Assembly (NCBI GenBank): GCA_932294295.1
Contig: OW028581.1
Span: 11,667,026-11,731,025, forward strand
DNA length: 64,000 nucleotides
Source: Alitta virens
Lineage: Eukaryota; Annelida; Polychaeta; Phyllodocida; Nereididae
Reading direction: 5' to 3'
The notes below the pieces were generated by a model. It was not told the origin of the DNA. It did not search any database and saw only the letters and a program-made list of their open reading frames with translations. Made by a program: the position numbers and the translations under genes. This document shows, in pieces, positions 26,732 through 35,283 of this stretch (positions are counted from its first letter, which is position 1; each line of letters starts with the position of its first letter).

Positions 26732-26746
26732 CTTCCAGCTTCTGTG
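26732..26746 (+). repeat. Left target-site duplication of the SINE
   Basis: CTTCCAGCTTCTGTG directly precedes the SINE. It is an exact match to 26,939-26,953 and is ordinary array A unit sequence, so the insertion point is inside a unit. A 15-bp direct repeat is typical of LINE-type target-primed insertion. Confidence 0.9.
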
Positions 26747-26759
26747 AGGGGCGGGGGAC

Positions 26760-26770
26760 TAGCTCAGAGG
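26760..26770 (+). promoter_or_regulatory. RNA polymerase III A box of the SINE
   Basis: TAGCTCAGAGG fits the tRNA-type A box and corresponds to the D arm of the tRNA-like head. It lies about 13 bp inside the element, the usual distance. Confidence 0.8.
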
Positions 26771-26802
26771 TAGCGCTCTGGGCTTCCAACCGCTGGGTCC
26801 CG

Positions 26803-26813
26803 GGTTCGATACC
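26803..26813 (+). promoter_or_regulatory. RNA polymerase III B box of the SINE
   Basis: GGTTCGATACC fits the tRNA-type B box (GGTTCGANNCC) and lies in the T arm. Its distance to the A box (about 32 bp between elements) is normal for a type 2 Pol III promoter. With the A box it suggests the SINE could still be transcribed. Confidence 0.85.
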
Positions 26814-26922
26814 CGGTCGAGCCTAAGTTGGATGGCTGTTTCATCCTTCGTCTCATTGCCATGGTCTCTGCCCATCCTAATTAGCCCAACTGGTGCAGAA
26901 ATACAGGATGTAAAGCCCTAAT

Positions 26923-26938
26923 CACCCACCCACCCACC
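26923..26938 (+). repeat. CACCC-type short tandem tail of the SINE
   Basis: About four copies of a 4-bp CACC/ACCC repeat form the 3' end, with no poly-A. Tails of this kind are known from SINEs that use the machinery of LINEs ending in a short tandem repeat. The exact end is ambiguous by one base, because the tail and the target-site copy share a C. Confidence 0.75.
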
Positions 26939-26953
26939 CTTCCAGCTTCTGTG
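26939..26953 (+). repeat. Right target-site duplication of the SINE
   Basis: CTTCCAGCTTCTGTG follows the tail directly and continues as a normal array A unit (GCGATGCTTGC). Removing the SINE and one 15-bp copy restores an intact 51-bp unit. Confidence 0.9.
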
Positions 26954-27068
26954 GCGATGCTTGCTAGTGACCTCCAGCTAGCTGGCAGTCTCCCAGCTTC
27001 AGTGGCGATGGTTGCTAGTGATCTCCAGCTAGCTGGCCATCTCCCAGCGGCAGTGGCGATGCTTGCTG

Positions 27069-27073
27069 TTTTT
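27069..27073 (+). terminator. First T run downstream of the SINE, possible Pol III stop
   Basis: The SINE has no run of four or more T. The first downstream run is the TTTTT of an array A spacer, about 320 bp after the SINE start. A Pol III transcript would therefore carry about 135 nt of satellite at its 3' end. This is a positional inference only. Confidence 0.4.
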
Positions 27074-27543
27074 ATAACTGATTGAGGTTCAAGCTAGTGA
27101 CTTTCAGCTAGCTGGCAGTCTCCCAGCTTCAGTGGCAATGCTTGCTAGTGACTTCCAGCTAGCTGGCAGTCTCCCAGCTGCAGTGGCGATGACTGCTATT
27201 TTTCAACTTATTGAGGTTCCAGCTAGTAACCTCCAGGTAGCTGGCAGTCTCCTAGCTTCAGTGGCGATGCTTGCTAGTTACCTCCAGCTAGCTGGCAGTC
27301 TTCCAGCTTCGGTGGCGATGCTTGCTAGCGACCTCCAGCTAGCTGGCAGTCTTCCAGCTTCTGTGGCGATGCTTGCTGGGGACCTCCAGCTAGCTGGCAG
27401 TCTGCCAGTTTCTGTGGCGATGCTTGCTAGTGACCTCCAGCTAGCTGGCAATCTCCCAACTGCAGTGGCGATGCTTGCTGTTTTTATAACTGATTGAGGT
27501 TCAAGCTAGTGACCTCCAGCTAGCTGGCAGTCTCCCAGCTTCA

Positions 27544-29628
27544 GTGGCGATGCTTGCTAGTGACTTCCAACTAGCTGGCAGTCTCCCAGCTTCAGTGGCG
27601 ATGCTTGCTATTTTTCAACTTATTGAGGTTCCAGTTAATGACCTCCAGCTAGCTGGCAGTCTCCCAGCTTCAGTGGCGATGCTTGCTAATGATCTCCACC
27701 TAGCTGGCAGTCTTCCAGCTTTGGTGGCGATGCTTACTAGTGACCTCAAGCTACCTGGCAGTCTTCCAGCTTCAGTGGCGATGCTTGCTAGTGACCTCCA
27801 GCTAGCTGGCAGTCTCCCAGCTTCAGTGGCGATGCTTGCTAGTGATCTCAAGCTAGCTGGAAGTCTCCCAGCTTCAGTGGGGATGCTTGCTAGTGACCTC
27901 CAGCTAGCTGGCAATCTTCCAGCTGCAGTGGCGATGCTTGCTATTTTTCAACTTATTGAGGTTCACGCTAGTGACCTCCAGCTAGATGGCAGTCTCCCAG
28001 CTTCAGTGGCGAAGCTTGCTAGTGACTTCCAGCTAGCTGGCAGTCTCCCAGCTGCAGTGGCGATGCCTGCTATTTTTCAACTTATTGAGGTTCCAGCTTG
28101 GTTTGTTGTTCACACCTTTTTTTGGTTTGTTGTTCACACCTTTTTTTGGTTTGTTGTTCACACCTTTTTTTGGTTTGTTGTTCACACCTTTTTTTGGTTT
28201 GTTGTTCACACCTTTTTTTGGTTTGTTGTTCACACCTTTTTTTGGTTTGTTGTTCACACCTTTTTTTGGTTTGTTGTTCACACCTTTTTTTGGTTTGTTG
28301 TTCACACCTATTTTTGGTTTGTTGTTCACACCTTTTTTTGGTTTGTTGTTCACACCTTTTCTTGGTTTGTTGTTCACAACTTTTTTGGGTTTGTTGTTCA
28401 CACCTTTTTTTGGTTTGTTGTTCACACCTTTTTTTGGTTTGTTTTTCACACCTTTTCTTGGTTTGTTGTTCACACCTTTTTTGGTTTGTTGTTCACACCT
28501 TTTTTGGTTTGTTGTTCACACCTTTTATGGTTTGTTGTTCACACCTTTTTTTGGTTTGTTGTTCACACCTTTTTTTGGTTTGTTGTTCACACCTTTTTTT
28601 GGTTTGTTGTTCACACCTTTTTTTGGTTTGTTGTTCACACTTTTTTTGGTTTGTTGTTCACACCTTTTTTTGGTTTGTTGTTCACACCTTTTCTTGGTTT
28701 GTTGTTCACACCTTTTCTTGGTTTGTTGTTCACACCTTTTCTTGGTTTGTTGTTCACACCTTTTTTTCGTTTGTTGTTCACACCTTTTTTTCGTTTGTTG
28801 TTCACACCTTTTTTTGGTTTGTTGTTCACACCTTTTTTTGGTTTGTTGTTCACACCTTTTTTTGATTTGTTGTTCACACCTTTTTTTGGTTTGTTGTTCA
28901 CACCTTTTTTGGTTTGTTGTTCACGCCTTTTTTTGGTTTGTTGTTCACGCCTTTTTTTGGTTTGTTGTTCACACCTTTTTTTGGTTTGTTGTTCACACCT
29001 TTTTTTGGTTTGTTGTTCACACCTTCTTTGGTTTGTTGTTCACACCTTTTTTTGGTTTGTTGTTCACATCTTTTTTTGGTTTGTTGTTCACACCTTTTTT
29101 TGGTTTGTTGTTCACACCTTTTTTTGGTTTGTTGTTCACACCTTTTTTTGGTTTGTTGTTCACACCTTTTTTTGGTTTGTTGTTCACACCTTTTTTTGGT
29201 TTGTAGTTCACACCTTTTTTGGTTTGTTGTTCACACCTTTTATGGTTTGTTGTTCACACCTTTTTTTGGTTTGTTGTTCACACCTTTTATGGTTTGTTGT
29301 TCACACCTTTTTTGGTTTGTTTTTCACACCTTTTTTGGTTTGTTGCTCACACCTTTTTTTGGTTTGTTTTTCACACCTTTTTTTGGTTTGTTGTTCACAC
29401 CTTTTTTTGGTTTGTTGTTCACACCTTTTATGGTTTGTTGTTCACACCTTTTTTTGGTTTGTTGTTCACACCTTTTATGGTTTGTTGTTCACACCTTTTT
29501 TTGGTTTGTTGTTCACAACTTTTTTTGGTTTGTTGTTCACACTTTTTTTTGGTTTGTTGTTCACACCTTTTTTTGGTTTGTTGTTCACACCTTTTTTTGG
29601 TTTGTTGTTCACACCTTTTTTTGGTTAG
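27544..29628 (+). other. Open frame crossing the array A/B junction, judged an artefact
   Basis: The frame starts in array A (units reading ASDLQLAGSLPASVAML), passes the junction at residue 185 or so, and continues as WFVVHTFF, GLLFTPFF and VCCSHLFL readings until a GGTTAG unit at 29,623. It is open only because array B cannot stop it. It should not be taken as a fusion gene. Confidence 0.85.
28635..29211 (+). repeat. Array B block repeated 4,424 bp downstream
   Basis: The order of variant units here (three CTTTTCTTGG units, TTTCG units, a TTTGATTTG unit, CACGCC units, CACCTTCTTTGG, CACATC) recurs from about 33,059 to 33,600 at an offset of 4,424 bp, with a few changes such as GGTTGGTTG near 33,241. 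Related blocks occur near 34,274, 40,966 and 44,338. The order of rare variants, not the 24-bp unit itself, shows the copies share descent. Confidence 0.7.
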
Positions 29629-30784
29629 TTTTTCACACCTTTTTTTGGTTTGTTGTTCACACCTTTTTTTGGTTTGTTGTTCACAACTTTTTTTGTTTGT
29701 TGTTCACACTTTTTTTTGGTTTGTTGTTCACACCTTTTTTTGGTTTGTTGTTCACACCTTTTTTTGGTTTGTTGTTCACACCTTTTTTTGGTTAGTTTTT
29801 CACACCTTTTTTTGGTTTGTTGTTCACACCTTTTTTGGTTTGTTTTTCACACCTTTCTTTGGTTTGTTGTTCACACCTTTTTTTGGTTTGTTGTTCACAC
29901 CTTTTTTTGGTTTGTTGTTCACACCTTTTTTTGGTTTGTTGTTCACAACTTTTTTTGGTTTGTTGTTCACACCTTTTTTTGGTTTGTTGTTCACACCTTT
30001 TTTTGGTTTGTTGTTCACACCTTTTTTTGGTTTGTTGTTCACACCTTTTTTTGGTTTGTTGTTCATACCTTTTTTTGGTTTGTTGTTCACAACTTTTTTT
30101 GGTTTGTTGTTCACACCTTTTTTTGGTTTGTTGTTCACACCTTTTTTTGGTTTGTTGTTCACACCTTTTATGGTTTGTTGTTCACACCTTTTTTGGTTTG
30201 TTGTTCACACCTTTTTTGGTTTGTTGTTCACACCTTTTTTTGGTTTGTTGTTCACATCTTTTTTTGGTTTGTTGTTCACATCTTTTTTTGGTTTGTTTTT
30301 CACACCTTTTCTTGGTTTGTTGTTCTCACCTTTTTTTGGTTTGTTGTTCACGCCTTTTTTTGGTTTGTTGTTCCCCCCCCCTTTTTGGTTTGTTGTTCAC
30401 GCCTTCTTTGGTTTGTTTTTCACGCCTATTTTTGGTTTGTTGTTCACACCTTTTTTTTGGTTTGTTGTTCACACCTTTTTTTGGTTTGTTGTTCACACCT
30501 TTTTTTGGTTTGTTGTTCACACCTTTTTTTGGTTTGTTGTTCACGCCTTTTTTTGGTTTGTTGTTCCCCCCCCCTTTTTGGTTTGTTGTTCACGCCTTCT
30601 TTGGTTTGTTTTTCACGCCTTTTTTTGGTTTGTTGTTCACACCTTTTTTTTGGTTTGTTGTTCACACCTTTTTTTGGTTTGTTGTTCACACCTTTTTTTG
30701 GTTTGTTGTTCACACCTTTTTTTGGTTTGTTGTTCACGCCTTTTTTTGGTTTGTTGTTCACACCTTTTTTTGGTTTGTTGTTCA

Positions 30785-32964
30785 CGCCTTCTTTGGTTTG
30801 TTTGTCACGCCTTTTTTTGGTTTGTTGTTCACACCTTCTTTGGTTTGTTGTTCACACCTTTTTTTGGTTTGTTGTTCACACCTTTTTTTGGTTTGTTGTT
30901 CACACCTTTTTTGGTTTGTTGTTCACACCTTTTTTTGGTTTGTTGTTCACATCTTCTTTTTGGTTTGTTGTTCACATCTTTTTTTGGTTTGTTTTTCACA
31001 CCTTTTCTTGGTTTGTTGTTCACACCCTTTTTGGGTTTGTTGTTCACACCTTTTTTTGGTTTGTTGTTCACACCTTTTTTTGGTTTGTTGTTCACACCTT
31101 TTTTTGGTTTGTTTTTCACACCTTTTCTTGGTTTGTTGTTCACACCTTTTTTGGTTTGTTGTTCACACCTTTTTTGGTTTGTTGTTCACACCTTTTTTGG
31201 TTTGTTGTTCACACCTTTTATGGTTTGTTGTTCACACCTTTTTTGGTTTGTTGTTCACACCTTTTATGGTTTGTTGTTCACACCTTTTTTGGTTTGTTGT
31301 TCACACCTTTTTTGGTTTGTTGTTCACACCTTTTTTTGGTTTGTTGTTCACATCTTCTTTTTGGTTTGTTGTTCACATCTTCTTTTTGGTTTGTTGTTCA
31401 CACCTTTTCTTGGTTTGTTGTTCACAACTTTTTTGGGTTTGTTGTTCACACCTTTTTTTGGTTTGTTGTTCACATCTTTTTTTGGTTTGTTTTTCACACC
31501 TTTTCTTGGTTTGTTGTTCACACCTTTTTTGGTTTGTTGTTCACACCTTTTTTGGTTTGTTGTTCACACCTTTTATGGTTTGTTGTTCACACCTTTTTTT
31601 GGTTTGTTGTTCACACCTTTTATGGTTTGTTGTTCACACCTTTTTTGGTTTGTTGTTCACACCTTTTTTGGTTTGTTGTTCACACCTTTTTTTGGTTTGT
31701 TGTTCACATCTTTTTTTGGTTTGTTGTTCACATCTTTTTTTGGTTTGTTTTTCACACCTTTTCTTTGTTTGTTGTTCACACCTTTTTTGGGTTTGTTGTT
31801 CACACCTTTTTTTGGTTTGTTGTTCACACCTTTTTTTGGTTTGTTGTTCACACCTTTTTTTGGTTTGTTGTTCACGCCTTCTTTGGTTTGTTTGTCACGC
31901 CTTTTTTTGGTTTGTTGTTCACACCTTCTTTGGTTTGTTGTTCACACCTTTTTTTGGTTTGTTGTTCACACCTTTTTTTGGTTTGTTGTTCACACCTTTT
32001 TTGGTTTGTTGTTCACACCTTTTTTTGGTTTGTTGTTCACATCTTCTTTTTGGTTTGTTGTTCACATCTTTTTTTGGTTTGTTTTTCACACCTTTTCTTG
32101 GTTTGTTGTTCACACCCTTTTTGGGTTTGTTGTTCACACCTTTTTTTGGTTTGTTGTTCACACCTTTTTTTGGTTTGTTGTTCACACCTTTTTTTGGTTT
32201 GTTTTTCACACCTTTTCTTGGTTTGTTGTTCACACCTTTTTTGGTTTGTTGTTCACACCTTTTTTGGTTTGTTGTTCACACCTTTTTTGGTTTGTTGTTC
32301 ACACCTTTTATGGTTTGTTGTTCACACCTTTTTTTGGTTTGTTGTTCACACCTTTTATGGTTTGTTGTTCACACCTTTTTTGGTTTGTTGTTCACACCTT
32401 TTTTGGTTTGTTGTTCACACCTTTTTTTGGTTTGTTGTTCACATCTTCTTTTTGGTTTGTTGTTCACATCTTCTTTTTGGTTTGTTGTTCACACCTTTTC
32501 TTGGTTTGTTGTTCACAACTTTTTTGGGTTTGTTGTTCACACCTTTTTTTGGTTTGTTGTTCACATCTTTTTTTGGTTTGTTTTTCACACCTTTTCTTGG
32601 TTTGTTGTTCACACCTTTTTTGGTTTGTTGTTCACACCTTTTTTGGTTTGTTGTTCACACCTTTTATGGTTTGTTGTTCACACCTTTTTTTGGTTTGTTG
32701 TTCACACCTTTTATGGTTTGTTGTTCACACCTTTTTTGGTTTGTTGTTCACACCTTTTTTGGTTTGTTGTTCACACCTTTTTTTGGTTTGTTGTTCACAT
32801 CTTTTTTTGGTTTGTTGTTCACATCTTTTTTTGGTTTGTTTTTCACACCTTTTCTTTGTTTGTTGTTCACACCTTTTTTGGGTTTGTTGTTCACACCTTT
32901 TTTTGGTTTGTTGTTCACACCTTTTTTGGGTTTGTTGTTCACACCTTTTTTTGGTTTGTTGTTC
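30785..32964 (+). repeat. 1,090-bp tandem duplication in array B
   Basis: Two copies, about 30,785-31,874 and 31,875-32,964, both start with CACGCCTTCTTTGG followed by a GTTTGTCACGCC unit. They share a CACACCCTTTTTGGG unit (31,022 and 32,112), CACATCTTCTTTTTGG units and CACAACTTTTTTGGG. One TTTTTGG/TTTTTTGG length change near 31,240 versus 32,330 shifts the offset to 1,091 in the right part. Confidence 0.78.
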
Positions 32965-35283
32965 ACACCTTTTTTTGGTTTGTTGTTCACACCTTTTTTT
33001 GGTTTGTTGTTCACACCTTTTTTTGGTTTGTTGTTCACACCTTTTTTTGGTTTGTTGTTCACACTTTTTTTGGTTTGTTGTTCACACCTTTTTTTGGTTT
33101 GTTGTTCACACCTTTTCTTGGTTTGTTGTTCACACCTTTTCTTGGTTTGTTGTTCACACCTTTTCTTGGTTTGTTGTTCACACCTTTTTTTGGTTTGTTG
33201 TTCACACCTTTTTTTCGTTTGTTGTTCACACCTTTTTTTGGTTGGTTGTTCACACCTTTTTTTGGTTTGTTGTTCACACCTTTTTTTGATTTGTTGTTCA
33301 CACCTTTTTTTGGTTTGTTGTTCACACCTTTTTTGGTTTGTTGTTCACACCTTTTTTTGGTTTGTTGTTCACGCCTTTTTTTGGTTTGTTGTTCACACCT
33401 TTTTTTGGTTTGTTGTTCACACCTTTTTTTGGTTTGTTGTTCACACCTTCTTTGGTTTGTTGTTCACACCTTTTTTTGGTTTGTTGTTCACATCTTTTTT
33501 TGGTTTGTTGTTCACACCTTTTTTTGGTTTGTTGTTCACACCTTTTTTTGGTTTGTTGTTCACACCTATTTTTGGTTTGTTGTTCACACCTTTTTTTGGT
33601 TTGTTGTTCACACCTTTTCTTGGTTTGTTGTTCACAACTTTTTTGGGTTTGTTGTTCACACCTTTTTTTGGTTTGTTGTTCACACCTTTTTTTGGTTTGT
33701 TTTTCACAACTTTTCTTGGTTTGTTGTTCACACCTTTTTTGGTTTGTTGTTCACACCTTTTTTGGTTTGTTGTTCACACCTTTTATGGTTTGTTGTTCAC
33801 ACCTTTTTTTGGTTTGTTGTTCACACCTTTTATGGTTTGTTGTTCACACCTTTTTTGGTTTGTTGTTCACACCTTTTTTGGTTTGTTGTTCACACCTTTT
33901 TTTGGTTTGTTGTTCACATCTTTTTTTGGTTTGTTTTTCACATCTTTTTTTGGTTTGTTTTTCACACCTTTTCTTGGTTTGTTGTTCACACCTTTTTTGG
34001 GTTTGTTGTTCACACCTTTTTTTGGTTTGTTGTTCACACCTTTTTTTGGTTTGTTGTTCACACCTTTTTTTGGTTTGTTGTTCACACCTTTTTTTGGTTT
34101 GTTGTTCACACCTTTTTTTGGTTTGTTGTTCACACCTTTTTTGGGTTTGTTGTTCACACCTTTTTTTGGTTTGTTGTTCACACCTTTTTTTGGTTTGTTG
34201 TTCACACCTTTTTTTGGTTTGTTGTTCACACCTTTTTATGGTTTGTTGTTCACACCTTTTTTTGGTTTGTTGTTCACACTTTTTTTGGTTTGTTGTTCAC
34301 ACCTTTTTTTGGTTTGTTGTTCACACCTTTTCTTGGTTTGTTGTTCACACCTTTTCTTGGTTTGTTGTTCACACCTTTTCTTGGTTTGTTGTTCACACCT
34401 TTTTTTGGTTTGTTGTTCACACCTTTTTTTTGTTTGTTGTTCACACCTTTTTTTGGTTTGTTGTTCACACCTTTTTTTGGTTTGTTGTTCACACCTTTTT
34501 TTGGTTTGTTGTTCACACCTTTTTTGGTTTGTTGTTCACACCTTTTTTTGGTTTGTTGTTCACGCCTTTTTTTGGTTTGTTGTTCACACCTTTTTTTGGT
34601 TTGTTGTTCACACCTTTTTTTGGTTTGTTGTTCACACCTTCTTTGGTTTGTTGTTCACACCTTTTTTTGGTTTGTTGTTCACACCTTTTTTTGGTTTGTT
34701 GTTCACACCTTTTTTTGGTTTGTTGTTCACACCTTTTTTTGGTTTGTTGTTCACACCTTTTTTTGGTTTGTTGTTCACACCTTTTTTTGGTTTGTTGTTC
34801 ACACCTTTTTTTGGTTTGTTGTTCACACCTTTTTTTGGTTTGTTGTTCACACCTTTTTTGGTTTGTTGTTCACACCTTTTATGGTTTGTTGTTCACACCT
34901 TTTATGGTTTGTTGTTCACACCTTTTTTTGGTTTGTTGTTCACACCTTTTATGGTTTGTTGTTCACACCTTTTTTGGTTTGTTTTTCACACCTTTTTTGG
35001 TTTGTTGCTCACACCTTTTTTTGGTTTGTTTTTCACACCTTTTTTTGGTTTGTTGTTCACACCTTTTTTTGGTTCGTTGTTCACACCTTTTATGGTTTGT
35101 TGTTCACACCTTTTTTTGGTTTGTTGTTCACACCTTTTATGGTTTGTTGTTCACACCTTTTTTTGGTTTGTTGTTCACACTTTTTTTGGTTTGTTGTTCA
35201 CACTTTTTTTTGGTTTGTTGTTCACACCTTTTTTTGGTTTGTTGTTCACACCTTTTTTTGGTTTGTTGTTCACACCTTTTTTT

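Larger units (their letters stand above)
1..26746 (+). repeat. Array A: 51-bp minisatellite with 27-28 bp spacers (main block)
   Basis: The block is head-to-tail 51-bp units, all in one orientation. Reading from GCTAGTGACC, a unit passes through the 12-bp palindrome CCAGCTAGCTGG, then CAGTCTCCCAGC, then TTCAGTGGCGATGCTT. One + frame reads ASDLQLAGSLPASVAML; the other two + frames meet TAG or TAGTGA in every unit. On the minus strand one frame is open (IATEAGRLPASWRSLAS). Spacers of 27-28 bp interrupt at intervals. Common variant sites are GAC/GAT, CTCC/CTTCC, TTCA/TTCT/TTCG/TTTA, and CAG/AAG/CAC after CTC. The block starts before the window, because base 1 falls inside a unit that matches position 7,777. 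I see no non-repeat sequence before the SINE. Function is unknown; satellite DNA is the simplest reading. Confidence 0.97.
26747..26938 (+). mobile_element. tRNA-derived SINE, full length, inserted in array A
   Basis: This 192-bp element is the only non-satellite sequence in the window. Its head (about 26,748-26,823) is tRNA-like: A box TAGCTCAGAGG, B box GGTTCGATACC, and a perfect T arm of CCGGG/CCCGG around a 7-base TTCGATA loop. The loop CTTCCAA would place a TCC (glycine) anticodon, but the anticodon and acceptor stems pair poorly, so this is a SINE head and not a working tRNA. A tRNA-unrelated body of about 100 bp follows (about 26,824-26,922), ending in GGATGTAAAGCCCTAATC, and then a short CACCC-type tandem tail. 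Exact 15-bp direct repeats flank it. It has no coding capacity and would depend on a partner LINE elsewhere. I do not recognise the family by name. Confidence 0.9.
26939..28098 (+). repeat. Array A: distal block between the SINE and array B
   Basis: The 51-bp units resume with the second copy of the SINE target site and run to the junction with array B. From about 27,132 the block repeats 24,889-25,855 at an offset of 2,243 bp, of which 207 bp is the SINE plus one target-site copy. The last spacer reads to GGTTCCAGCT and stops there, where a full unit would continue with AGTGACC. Units next to the junction are no more degenerate than those inside the array. Confidence 0.95.

Noticed and set aside
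26748..26823. Functional tRNA-Gly (TCC) gene
   Set aside because: The T arm is perfect, but acceptor and anticodon stems mispair, and the segment continues into a SINE body with tail and target-site duplication.
1..28098. Bacterial or phage repeat gene cluster
   Set aside because: No ribosome binding sites, promoters or unique genes are visible, and the Pol III-type SINE marks the DNA as eukaryotic.
28060..28110. Mobile element or linker at the array A/B junction
   Set aside because: The two unit types abut directly; no terminal repeat, target-site duplication or unique bases lie between them.
28033..28473. Lysine- and asparagine-rich minus-strand proteins (KKGVNNKP repeats) across array B
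   Set aside because: They are the reverse reading of the same satellite; lengths are set only by frame shifts into the one minus frame that holds TGA.
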